This document shows positions 46,581-55,209 of a DNA stretch of 64,000 nucleotides, in pieces. Position 1 is the first letter of the stretch. The number at the start of each line of letters is the position of its first letter. The DNA comes from Opitutia bacterium ISCC 52. Lineage in GTDB: Bacteria > Verrucomicrobiota > Verrucomicrobiia > Opitutales > UBA2995. Position numbers and translations under genes: made by a program. The stretch covers positions 744,001 to 808,000 of the forward strand of contig CP076040.1 in the NCBI GenBank assembly GCA_014529675.2, written 5' to 3'. The notes below the pieces were generated by a model that worked only from the letters and a program-made list of their open reading frames with translations, was not told the DNA's origin and searched no databases.

Positions 46581-48053
46581 TTAGGGCGCGTAGTTGGTGT
46601 GGTGAGGCTTAGGTCCGGTGGGAGGTTCAGCTCCATGAGAGAGCATTGCCTCTGTAATTGCATCTACGGTTTCAAAGGACGGTTTGAAATTTCCAGGGCG
46701 GTAACCTTCCGCGATCAAAAGCGGGGTGCGCTCTCTTTTGTTGTTCGTATTCCAAATGTTGATGTCTGCCCCTCGTTCGTTGAGCAGATAGACTACTTCA
46801 GGAGCATTCTTATAGGCGGCACCATGCATCGCGGTTTCGCCATTGTCGTCGACCGCGTCGATATCGAGGCCTAGTTCTAAAAGGAATTCTACCGCCATGG
46901 CGCATTCAATTGGGCTTCCGGCTTCTTCTTCAGGTGCTGAGCTTCCTATGCCGGCCGCTACCAATAGAGCTGTGCAGCCGTCTTCGTTTTCAATGAATGG
47001 GTCAGCGCCCAATTCCAGAAGCAGTTTCATATAGGGAAGATCCGCTCGGTCTGCTGCCAAGAAGAAGGGAGTCACCCCCATATCACTGTAGCGTGCTCCA
47101 CCCGCGCGTCTTCCTCGGGTGAGTCGGGCGTTCACATCTGCTCCGCGTGCAACCAGCTCTCTAATAAACTGATCACTGTTGCGGCGTCCTGAACCTTTTG
47201 GAGGTGGCGCACCTCGGAAGGATTCGCCGATATCCGGTTTTCTTATCCATGCAAGGGCGTGTAAAATGGAGAACCCGGTCCTCATATCATTAGGGTCGGC
47301 GCCCGCATCCAGCAGTTGGACCGCCAGATCATAGTGTCCATTTTCAACGGCTAGCATCAATGGGCTGGTTCCGTTGAGTGGGCCTTTGCTCGAGCCTTTT
47401 TCAAAATACATGGCATCGTCAGGATTCACTCCAGCGGCGATTAACAAGTCGACGATTTCCTGATGCCCTTCACGGACGGCAAAGTAAAACGGACTAAAAC
47501 CGGAATTTAAAGGTGTGAGGAAGTCTGCTCCCGCATCGATCAACGTTTGCACGACTTCTAAGTGCCCTTCAAAAGCTGCCCACATGATAGCTGTCTGGTC
47601 TTTACGTTCCTTTGCTTCGATATCGGCTCCTGCTTTGATCAGCGCTTTTACTGCGGATACTTTTCCAGTGCGGGAGGCAGCCATGAGAACAGTCTCACCT
47701 CCGCGAATGGTCGTGTTTGGGTCTGCACCGCTATTAAGGAGCTGTTCTGTCAATGAACCGTTGCCGTTGACGCAGGCAAGGTAAAGAGGGGTGACTCCAT
47801 AGTTATTTTCGGCGGATGCATTGGCACCTCTATTCAAAAGTTTTGTCGCTAACTCCAAGTTGTCGTTCTGAGCCGCCCAATGAAGAGCAGTCATTCCGTC
47901 TGCTTGAGGCTCATTGACATCCATATCCTTTGAAAGGAGTGCTTGGATCTGAAAGGTCTCACCCTTTTCAACTGCGTCGGCCAATGGACTTTTTTCTGCA
48001 TTGGCTGTTAGGGATAAGACGAAGCTAAGGCCGAAGAGAATGGTACGTTTCAT
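46581..48053 (-). CDS. Exported ankyrin-repeat protein
   Basis: 490 residues. Signal peptide MKRTILFGLSFVLSLTANA, then about ten ankyrin repeats (repeating G-x-T-A-L/P-L-H-x-A-A and L-L-x-x-G-A-D-x-N). Periplasmic location inferred. Third gene after the DUF1592 and DUF1552 genes on the same strand, gaps of 11 and 29 bases, so one operon. Partner-binding role likely; specific partner unknown. Confidence 0.9.
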   Translation of the reverse strand: MKRTILFGLSFVLSLTANAEKSPLADAVEKGETFQIQALLSKDMDVNEPQADGMTALHWAAQNDNLELATKLLNRGANASAENNYGVTPLYLACVNGNGSLTEQLLNSGADPNTTIRGGETVLMAASRTGKVSAVKALIKAGADIEAKERKDQTAIMWAAFEGHLEVVQTLIDAGADFLTPLNSGFSPFYFAVREGHQEIVDLLIAAGVNPDDAMYFEKGSSKGPLNGTSPLMLAVENGHYDLAVQLLDAGADPNDMRTGFSILHALAWIRKPDIGESFRGAPPPKGSGRRNSDQFIRELVARGADVNARLTRGRRAGGARYSDMGVTPFFLAADRADLPYMKLLLELGADPFIENEDGCTALLVAAGIGSSAPEEEAGSPIECAMAVEFLLELGLDIDAVDDNGETAMHGAAYKNAPEVVYLLNERGADINIWNTNNKRERTPLLIAEGYRPGNFKPSFETVDAITEAMLSHGAEPPTGPKPHHTNYAP

Positions 48054-48082
48054 CGTATGCGGGGTATACGGATTGGGTTTGT

Positions 48083-49429
48083 TTAAATAGCGAGAGGTTC
48101 GAATACCTCGTCGAGCTTACCGGTACTATCTCCAAATGAGTCCAGGCGGACGCCCACCTTATCGAGTAACGATAGGTGAAGATTGGCCAGCGGTGTCACC
48201 TTATCATAGCGAATGTGCCGGTTGCCCTTCATTCCTCCGGATGCGCCTCCAGCTAGGATGACCGGAAGGTTGGTGTGATCATGGACATTCGGATTTCCGA
48301 TGCCACTTCCGTAGAGAATGAGAGAGTTATCCAGGAGAGAACCATTTCCTTCGGGCGTATTCTTGAGCTTTTCAAGATACTCCGCGAAAAGGGATACGTG
48401 GAAGGCATTGATCTTGGACATCTTCTCGATTTTCTCCGGATTATCACCATGGTGTGACAATGGATGGTGCGGATCTGGAACTCCAATTTCCGGGTAAGCG
48501 CGATTACTGGTTTCTCGAGCTATTTGGAAAGTGGATACACGGGTGATGTCTCCCTGGTAGGCCAATAGTTGAAGGTCGAACATCAATCTCGCATGATCGG
48601 CATAAGCAGCCGGAACTCCCATCGGGCGATCGAGGTCAGGCAGCTCACTGTCTTTGGTTGCCGATTCGGCTTGTTGGATGCGGCGTTCAACTTCTCGAAT
48701 CGCATCGAGGTAATCTGAAATCTTGGATTGATCTCTTGGACCGAGGTCACGTTTCAGGGTCTGAATACTCTCGGCAACTGAATCCAGGAGGCTGGCCCGC
48801 TTGCGGAGTGCAGCTTTTCGTTGTTCGGGAGTACCTCCTTCTCCGAAAAGGCTTTCGAACACAATTCGTGGGTGCGCTTCGGCTGGAAGAGGTGTGGTGG
48901 GAGATGACCAGGACAGATTGTTTTGATAAACACAGGCATAACCATTGTCACATTGCCCGGTTACCTGGAGTAAATCCATTGCCAGCTCGAGAGAGGGCAA
49001 CTGGGTTTCTTGCCCGATCTGTTGAGCCGCCAATTGGTCGGCTGTGGTCCCCAGGTAATAATCTGAGCTTTCTGTCACCTTTGCCTTAACGGCACTGAGG
49101 AAGGACGAGTTTGAAGTCGCATGGGAGCCAGGATAGGCAGGTCTCAGCTCCATGTTGGTCAAAATGGTGGTTTTGTCCTTCACGGGAGCCAACGAATCTA
49201 AAATGGGGGAGAGCTGATCCAGAGTGCCTTCACTTCTGGGTGTCCAGCGAGATTGGTCGCAACCCATGGGCATGAAAACGTATCCGAGACGTTTTACTGA
49301 ATTGACGGGCGTTTTGGAGGCAGCGGTTGCTGCCGGCACCATGGAGTTTAGAAGTGGCAACGCTATGGTTGAGCCTACGCCTTTGATGAAAGTTCTGCGG
49401 GGGATCGACTTTTTAGTGATGAAGTTCAT
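48083..49429 (-). CDS. DUF1552-family protein with Tat-like signal
   Basis: 448 residues. N-terminal S-I-P-R-R-T-F-I-K-G-V-G-S-T-I-A-L-P resembles a Tat signal. Body matches DUF1552: VFMPMGCDQSRW near residue 50, HATSNSSFLSA, E-L-A-M-D-L, Y-A-C-V-Y-Q-N-N-L-S-W and G-S-G-I-G-N-P-N-V-H-D-H-T-N-L-P-V-I-L-A-G-G. Function unknown; it follows a DUF1592-type cytochrome gene in planctomycetes and verrucomicrobia as here. Gap to that gene is 11 bases. Confidence 0.92.
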   Translation of the reverse strand: MNFITKKSIPRRTFIKGVGSTIALPLLNSMVPAATAASKTPVNSVKRLGYVFMPMGCDQSRWTPRSEGTLDQLSPILDSLAPVKDKTTILTNMELRPAYPGSHATSNSSFLSAVKAKVTESSDYYLGTTADQLAAQQIGQETQLPSLELAMDLLQVTGQCDNGYACVYQNNLSWSSPTTPLPAEAHPRIVFESLFGEGGTPEQRKAALRKRASLLDSVAESIQTLKRDLGPRDQSKISDYLDAIREVERRIQQAESATKDSELPDLDRPMGVPAAYADHARLMFDLQLLAYQGDITRVSTFQIARETSNRAYPEIGVPDPHHPLSHHGDNPEKIEKMSKINAFHVSLFAEYLEKLKNTPEGNGSLLDNSLILYGSGIGNPNVHDHTNLPVILAGGASGGMKGNRHIRYDKVTPLANLHLSLLDKVGVRLDSFGDSTGKLDEVFEPLAI

Positions 49430-49440
49430 GGGTATTCTGA

Positions 49441-52122
49441 CTAAGGTTGGGTCGAAGCAAACTCTTCTTCCAGCTTGGTTTTCATTTGAAATGGGACGCT
49501 ATTTACTATTTCCAAGATAACAGATGAAAAGCGATAATTCTCTTCTTCTGCCTCTTTCACAATTTTTCTAACAGCAGGGGCATCGTAGACTTCAACCCCT
49601 CTGCCAAGCGCAAACGTAAGTAATTTTCTACTGAATGTGCGAACAAAAAGTTCTGGGCGCTGAAGCAGGCCTTCTTCTAGAGAGCTGACACCATCGAAAG
49701 TGCGTCCATCAGGCAATCCGCCGGTGGCATCAACTGGCGCGCCGTTTTCAAATTCGCGCCACTGACCAATCGCATCGAAATTTTCTAAAGCGAATCCTGG
49801 TGGATCCATCAAAACATGGCAACTGGCGCAGGCGGGGTTCGAGCTGTGTTGTGCCAGCCGTTCACGCATAGGAAGCGTTGCATCGACTGAATTCTCCTCT
49901 AGAGCAGGTATGTCATCTGGAGGTGGCTTTGTTGGTGTCCCGATAATGTTTTCAAGAATCCAGTTCCCGCGAATGACTGGCGAAGTTCGCGTAGCATAGG
50001 AGGTTACAGTGAGTACACTTCCTTGTCGAAGCAGGCCTCCCCGATGGTATTTGGGATCGAGCTCTACCCGGCGAAAGCGGCTGCCAAAAATGTTGGGAAT
50101 GCCGTAGTGGTGAGCCAGGCGCTCATTGAGGTAAGTGTAATCGGCTTTGAGAATGTCGACTATGCTTTTGTCCTCCCGCAAAATGCTCTCAATAAAAAGT
50201 TCGGTCTCTTTGCGGAATGCCTGTCGTAAGTTGTCATCGAAGTCCGGATACAATCTCAAATCGGGCACAATAGCTTCCAGATTTCGAAGGTGTAGCCACT
50301 GTCCTGCAAAGTTGTTTACCAAGTTGGAGGAACGTGGGTCGGACAACATGCGGAGCGTTTGCTCTTCCAATACTTGAGGAGTGCTGAGATTTCCTGCTAT
50401 CGCTTCTTCTAGGAGTTCCTCATCAGGAATACTGCTCCATAGGAAAAAGGAGAGACGGTTCGCGAGTTCCAAATCACTTATCTTGTAGGCTTGTCCGGGC
50501 TTGGCTCGTTTGGGGTCTCTCTCGATGCGGAAGATAAATTCTGGATTCACCAAGATGGAGCTGAGTGCGGTTTCGATTCCGGCTTCGAACCCATTTACCT
50601 CGGCTTCGTCTTTGTAGAATGAAAAGGGGCGCTCGAGGTCCTTCTTGGAGATGGTTCGTCGATAAGCCCGTTTCATCAGGTCGCCCAATATGACCTTCGC
50701 TACTTTATCTTCCTCTCCTGGGTTTTCCGGGTATTCGATAAATATTTTGTCACGACTTGGCGTGTTGGATGCTCCTTTCCCATTAAACGGACCGGTAATC
50801 GATACCTGGTAAACGGCTGGGGATAGCCGCGGGTGGCGGTGGTAGTTAAAATGGGATTCGAAAGGTTGTCTCCTGTTCTGCGAAATAGAATTGGGGTTCT
50901 TAAGAAAGGTGACACCCAAGTTGTGTGGACCCGCTGTTACTTCAGTTCTCATGGTGAGGTGTTTGTCGACCTCGCTGTGATCTCTACGTCCTCTGGGTCT
51001 TTCGATGGTGAATCGCTGCAGAGTTTCTTTGTCTAATAGAATCTCCATCTCATGAGATTCGTTTAATCCTTCAACGTGTTCATTGCGGTCGCGTGTCAGG
51101 CGTACTTCGATCTCGTATTCTCCGTCTTGAGGAAAGGTGTAAGGAATTAAAACTCCTCCACGAGTACCCAGGGGTAATCCTGCAACATGCTTTTCCTGAG
51201 TGTGGTCTGCAGGCGTGCGGAAAGTATCACCTGAAAGAATGTCATTGGGCGCGCCTACTGCCAGGCGGCTGATCTTTTGAGCTGCTGAGATATAGCGGTC
51301 CAGTAAACTAGGGGAGAGCGTTCCTACGGTGACATTGTCGAAACCATGGCTTTCTTCATCCTTTGGGAGCAAGGTCCCTGCATCAACCTCGACTCCTAAA
51401 AGGTCTCTTATCGAATTCTGATACTCGGTCCTGTTTAACCGGCGGAACGTATCCGTTCTTCCAGGGTTTGGATTTTTTGTAGCGGCCGCGTCCAAGGTTT
51501 CTGTCAAATTCGCCAATACGGCCTCGTAGGTTTCATCGGTAGGGCGTTTACGATCTGCAGGTGGCATTTGCCGCGACTTGAGGCGCGTGATTACATTTTC
51601 CCAAATTTCAGAATGCTCCAACACGTCATCAAAACGAATGTCCTCCAAATTCATGTCGCCTTTTTTGTCCTCTGCGTTGTGGCAGCTGATGCAGTATTTG
51701 TCTACCACGGCTAGTTTTGAGGAAATAGCGATGGCTGAGTGCCCCTCCGGCTTAAGTGATTTCAACGCTTTCGCTAGCCATTCCGCTCCCTGTTCAAATT
51801 CAGCTTCGCTTGGGCGTGGTTCGTCGGGCGCATCCTCAGGCGGCATTTCACGCTCCTCGAGCATCCAGGATACTTCATCCCAAATCTCGAAATGTTGGGC
51901 CATATCGACTTCGAGTATACTTTCCAGATTCAGCTTCCCTTTCTTTTTATCGGGATTGTGGCAGCTGATGCAGTAGTCCTTCATCAAGCCACGCATCGAT
52001 TCATTCAGTGGAACTGCATGAATTGGTATCGATGAGCATAGAGAGAATGTGATTAGTAAAATGAAGCCTCCGAGTGGGAAGCGACGTGCATCGACCTTCA
52101 ACTTTGGTGATTTGGGTAACAT
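49441..52122 (-). CDS. DUF1587/1592/1588/1585 protein with two N-terminal cytochrome c (PSCyt1-type) modules
   Basis: 893 residues, exported (hydrophobic N-terminus, about residues 17-37). Two tandem heme-attachment modules: YCISCHNPDKKKGKLNLE, then YCISCHNAEDKKGDMNLE about 95 residues later; each ends M-P-P. The body carries the DUF1587/DUF1595/DUF1592/DUF1588/DUF1585 series, with F-R-R-L-N-R-T-E-Y-Q-N-S-I-R-D-L-L at its start and the C-A-S-C-H motif (ACASCHVLMDPPGFALENFD) near the C-terminus, a third CxxCH. Presumably periplasmic redox enzyme of unknown substrate, first gene of a three-gene operon. Confidence 0.92.
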   Translation of the reverse strand: MLPKSPKLKVDARRFPLGGFILLITFSLCSSIPIHAVPLNESMRGLMKDYCISCHNPDKKKGKLNLESILEVDMAQHFEIWDEVSWMLEEREMPPEDAPDEPRPSEAEFEQGAEWLAKALKSLKPEGHSAIAISSKLAVVDKYCISCHNAEDKKGDMNLEDIRFDDVLEHSEIWENVITRLKSRQMPPADRKRPTDETYEAVLANLTETLDAAATKNPNPGRTDTFRRLNRTEYQNSIRDLLGVEVDAGTLLPKDEESHGFDNVTVGTLSPSLLDRYISAAQKISRLAVGAPNDILSGDTFRTPADHTQEKHVAGLPLGTRGGVLIPYTFPQDGEYEIEVRLTRDRNEHVEGLNESHEMEILLDKETLQRFTIERPRGRRDHSEVDKHLTMRTEVTAGPHNLGVTFLKNPNSISQNRRQPFESHFNYHRHPRLSPAVYQVSITGPFNGKGASNTPSRDKIFIEYPENPGEEDKVAKVILGDLMKRAYRRTISKKDLERPFSFYKDEAEVNGFEAGIETALSSILVNPEFIFRIERDPKRAKPGQAYKISDLELANRLSFFLWSSIPDEELLEEAIAGNLSTPQVLEEQTLRMLSDPRSSNLVNNFAGQWLHLRNLEAIVPDLRLYPDFDDNLRQAFRKETELFIESILREDKSIVDILKADYTYLNERLAHHYGIPNIFGSRFRRVELDPKYHRGGLLRQGSVLTVTSYATRTSPVIRGNWILENIIGTPTKPPPDDIPALEENSVDATLPMRERLAQHSSNPACASCHVLMDPPGFALENFDAIGQWREFENGAPVDATGGLPDGRTFDGVSSLEEGLLQRPELFVRTFSRKLLTFALGRGVEVYDAPAVRKIVKEAEEENYRFSSVILEIVNSVPFQMKTKLEEEFASTQP

Positions 52123-52307
52123 TGAAAAAGGGTAGTTAGGGGAGGCCAGTAATCTGGCAGAGACTTAATAAGGAGGGTAGATTGGGAATTTTACGCTCAA
52201 GATTCAAGAGGATATGCATGAATCCATCCTTGTTGAGGCAGGGCGTGGATTGGGGCGATCATTTCAGCGAGATGGAGGCTGAAGGAAATCCAGGATAACA
52301 TTTCCGC

Positions 52308-52326
52308 GCTTCACACAGTGTGAAGC
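52308..52326. repeat. Perfect inverted repeat (8-bp arms)
   Basis: GCTTCACA / TGTGAAGC with a 3-base centre, 16 bases past the stop of the ArsR-methyltransferase gene and 186 bases upstream of the DUF1592 start. No T-tract follows on either strand, so it is not a standard terminator; operator or transcript-end hairpin. Confidence 0.55.
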
Positions 52327-52341
52327 TTCAATACTCGCTTC

Positions 52342-53268
52342 TTATTTGATGGCAGAAGCCAATAAGGTTTCAAAAAATGGCTCTTCTGGCTCTTTCGCTA
52401 CGACCGAGACTTCAATCTGGTCAAATCCGACGTCTTTCAACCAGCGGTATAATTGATTTTGAGAAAATCCCAACCATTGGTCGTTGTAGACCTCACGTGC
52501 TTCTTCGAACTGATGTTCGAGTAGATCAAGAATGAGTATTTGCCCACCAGGTTTGAGAATTCGGTAGGCTTCCTCCAATGCTTGACTAGGTTGGTGGGCA
52601 TGATGGAGCGCCTGGCTTAACAGAGAGAGGTCTACTTCGCCTTCTTCGAGGGGAACATTTTCAATATCTCCGAATTTATAATGGAGATTTGTGAATCCAT
52701 TTTTGTTAGCGAGATCAGTTCCTACCTCAACCATGCGTTTCGAATTATCGATGCAATAGACCGTTTCTGCGTGGCGCGCCAGCAATTGCGAAATGATACC
52801 TTCTCCAGCACCGAGATCGGCAATTTTGATTCTAGGAGTCAGTTTCAACAGAAAGTGACCGATGGCTTCCCAAGATCGACCTGGGCAAGGATACTTCCCC
52901 AGGTTTTCAGCGATTGAACTAAAAAACTTCTCAGATAATTCTCTACGTTGATTGAGAATTCGGTCCAAGTTCTGTGAATCGGACTCAGCTTGAGATTGTT
53001 TGTCAAAGGCCTCACAGACGACATCGAGAAGCTTGGTTGTTTCGTCAGGAAGAGAGCGACTAAGACAGTAAAAGCTTTTCTTACCGTCTCGCCGATCTTC
53101 GACGAGCTCACCTTGCCGCAGTAGTCCCAGATGGGAGGAAATGCGTGACTGGCCCATATTGAGAATTTCCTGGAGCTCTGCCACGGAAAGTTCTTCCCGT
53201 GCCAGTAGCCGAACCAGGCGCAAACGCGTGGGATCGGATAGCAGTTTAAGCGTATCGGCTGTATCCAC
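52342..53268 (-). CDS. ArsR-family HTH fused to SAM-dependent methyltransferase
   Basis: 308 residues. Residues 1-95: winged HTH (LLSDPTRLRLVRLLAREELSVAELQEILNMGQSRISSHLGLL). Residues about 140-300: class I methyltransferase with motif I ADLGAGEGIISQLLA and a Q-A-L-H-H-A-H motif. ArsR-MTase fusions are known in many phyla, often linked to methionine or SAH metabolism; target unknown. Follows the long greA on the same strand (26-base gap). Confidence 0.92.
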   Translation of the reverse strand: MDTADTLKLLSDPTRLRLVRLLAREELSVAELQEILNMGQSRISSHLGLLRQGELVEDRRDGKKSFYCLSRSLPDETTKLLDVVCEAFDKQSQAESDSQNLDRILNQRRELSEKFFSSIAENLGKYPCPGRSWEAIGHFLLKLTPRIKIADLGAGEGIISQLLARHAETVYCIDNSKRMVEVGTDLANKNGFTNLHYKFGDIENVPLEEGEVDLSLLSQALHHAHQPSQALEEAYRILKPGGQILILDLLEHQFEEAREVYNDQWLGFSQNQLYRWLKDVGFDQIEVSVVAKEPEEPFFETLLASAIK

Positions 53269-53294
53269 GTGTTTAATGTCCTCCTCGAGGATCT

Positions 53295-55145
53295 CTAACT
53301 ATCGATGTATCTCGAGATAGATTTTAACTTCCAGGTTTGGGAGTTTCCTGCTACTTCGACTTCAACCACAGCATTCGCCTCTTTCCCAAGGAGATTTTGT
53401 GCGAGAGGTGTCTTGTAAGAAAGAACGTTTTTGTCCGGATCGCTATCCCATGCACCGAGAATGTGGTAGGTTACTTTCTCGTTAGAATCGGCATTTTCGA
53501 TTTGGACCGTACTGCCAATACCCACAACGTCGGTAGGTGCCTCTGTGAAATCAGTGATTTGAGCTACTGCAAGATCTCTTTCTAAAAGTCCCTTTCGAGC
53601 CATAAGAGTGGTTTGATCCTGACGAGCCATTTTGTACTCGGAGTTTTCTTTGAGGTCTCCGTGTTCACGGGCAACCGCGATGGCCTTTTTGTTTTCAGGG
53701 ATTTTTTCCTTCACTAATTCGTCATATTCTTCCTTACGGCTATCGTAGCTAGACTGGGAAACAAAGAGGCGATTCTCCTCGTCCTCGTCACTCGCAGATG
53801 AATCAACCAGGCTTTGTACGATCGGAAACAACTTAATTACCCGAGCCAGAATAGACTTCTTGGTCAGTTCCTCGAACCCTTGATTCATCAAGAGAGAATT
53901 AGCGAGGTCACGGGCTGTTTCTGGATCCGCCTCAGCCATGAGGTCACCGATCAACTCTTGATCGTCTGATAACAAATCAGCCAGAGGTACGCGACGTGTT
54001 CCAGACGTTTGAAGTGCTTCGTAGTCGATCGCATACAAGATAGACATGAACAAACGTGGATTGACCAAGTCATGCACGATGGTAGAAAACTTGCGTGAAT
54101 TGCGGTTCTTGATGATCCAGATCAAAACTGGGCCCTTGAGGTTCTGCTCTACCAGCCAACGTTCCAGTGTAGATTTGATATCATTCACATTGGCTCGTGT
54201 ATACAGGTAGTTGATACTCTCAGTGGTAAATTTACCACGGCTGTTTTTAAAGAGATCCAAGATTACCTTGGTCCACGAATCTGGATGAGTTCTCTCTACC
54301 AGTTCTAGAAGTTTAGTCTGGTAAGGTCCAGGAAGCTCGTTGGCTAGTTCATCAAGAATGGGGGCTTGTGCCACTAACTCTTCAGGTTGTGGATCAATGT
54401 CGGTTTCTCTTCCGAGAATGGTCAGAGCTCCATCACGGACCCAAGCAGCATGCAGTCGTTCGAGCAAATCAAGTTGGTGCGTCTCGGCGATGAACTTGGA
54501 AAAATCATCAATCAACTCAGACAAATGCTGTTTGACCCCTTCATTGGTGTCGTGAGCAGCAATGAGTTCTTCAACCAGGCGCAGTTTGCGGCCAGCAGCA
54601 TTGGTTTTGAAATAGGCGTCAAAGACTTCGTCCTCACGATTCACGGGTTCGTCGCGGACGAAATAGGGATCTACCTTTCTTACAGGCATACCAATCCGGG
54701 AATCCTTAGCCACTTGTTTCTTAGTAGCGGTCCACCATTTTTTGGCCTTAGCTTCTCCAAGCAGGATTTTTAAAACGCGGGTGATGTCTTGATCGGCCCC
54801 TTTTTGCTCAGGAAGCTTGTCCAGAATCTGAAAAATAATTTCAGCGGGTTGCTTGCTGACCATGGTCTTTATCTCGTCTTCCTCGGTTCTTGAGCGAGAA
54901 AGGATGTGATCTTGAGGAAGAACCTCCATGGTATTCACACAGAATGCTGGATCCATTGAATGACCTGGTTTCTCATCGAAATCAATGATCAGACGGTTTT
55001 CTGCTTCCTGATAGGCCTGAATCAGGCCAAAGCCCCAGCTTCGGTGGATGCAGTAAAAGCCTGGCTCAAGAGCCAGTAATTTATTCTTGTCCCGTTTTAA
55101 TTTGGGATTTTTTTCGATCAGCGCTTGAACCGCTTCTTCGTTCAT
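53295..55145 (-). CDS. greA: Long GreA-type transcription elongation factor with large N-terminal extension
   Basis: 616 residues; about the last 160 form GreA: coiled-coil tip A-R-E-H-G-D-L-K-E-N-S-E-Y with both catalytic acidic residues (D and E), then the C-terminal FKBP-like domain. The first 450 residues are a helical extension absent from ordinary 160-residue GreA. Chlamydia GreA is similarly long (about 715 residues), which supports a PVC link. Rescues backtracked RNA polymerase; role of the extension unknown. Divergent from rsmB. Confidence 0.9.
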   Translation of the reverse strand: MNEEAVQALIEKNPKLKRDKNKLLALEPGFYCIHRSWGFGLIQAYQEAENRLIIDFDEKPGHSMDPAFCVNTMEVLPQDHILSRSRTEEDEIKTMVSKQPAEIIFQILDKLPEQKGADQDITRVLKILLGEAKAKKWWTATKKQVAKDSRIGMPVRKVDPYFVRDEPVNREDEVFDAYFKTNAAGRKLRLVEELIAAHDTNEGVKQHLSELIDDFSKFIAETHQLDLLERLHAAWVRDGALTILGRETDIDPQPEELVAQAPILDELANELPGPYQTKLLELVERTHPDSWTKVILDLFKNSRGKFTTESINYLYTRANVNDIKSTLERWLVEQNLKGPVLIWIIKNRNSRKFSTIVHDLVNPRLFMSILYAIDYEALQTSGTRRVPLADLLSDDQELIGDLMAEADPETARDLANSLLMNQGFEELTKKSILARVIKLFPIVQSLVDSSASDEDEENRLFVSQSSYDSRKEEYDELVKEKIPENKKAIAVAREHGDLKENSEYKMARQDQTTLMARKGLLERDLAVAQITDFTEAPTDVVGIGSTVQIENADSNEKVTYHILGAWDSDPDKNVLSYKTPLAQNLLGKEANAVVEVEVAGNSQTWKLKSISRYIDS

Positions 55146-55177
55146 ATGTGAATGGGTTTGTACAACTATCCTATTGC

Positions 55178-55193
55178 CAGAAAATATTTTCTG
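55178..55193. promoter_or_regulatory. Perfect 16-bp AT-rich palindrome between greA and rsmB
   Basis: CAGAAAAT / ATTTTCTG with no spacer, 33 bases upstream of greA and 17 bases upstream of rsmB. Its position in a 64-base divergent intergenic region suits an operator, though AT-rich palindromes also arise by chance. Confidence 0.45.
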
Positions 55194-55209
55194 ACACTCT
55201 AAAAATTAA

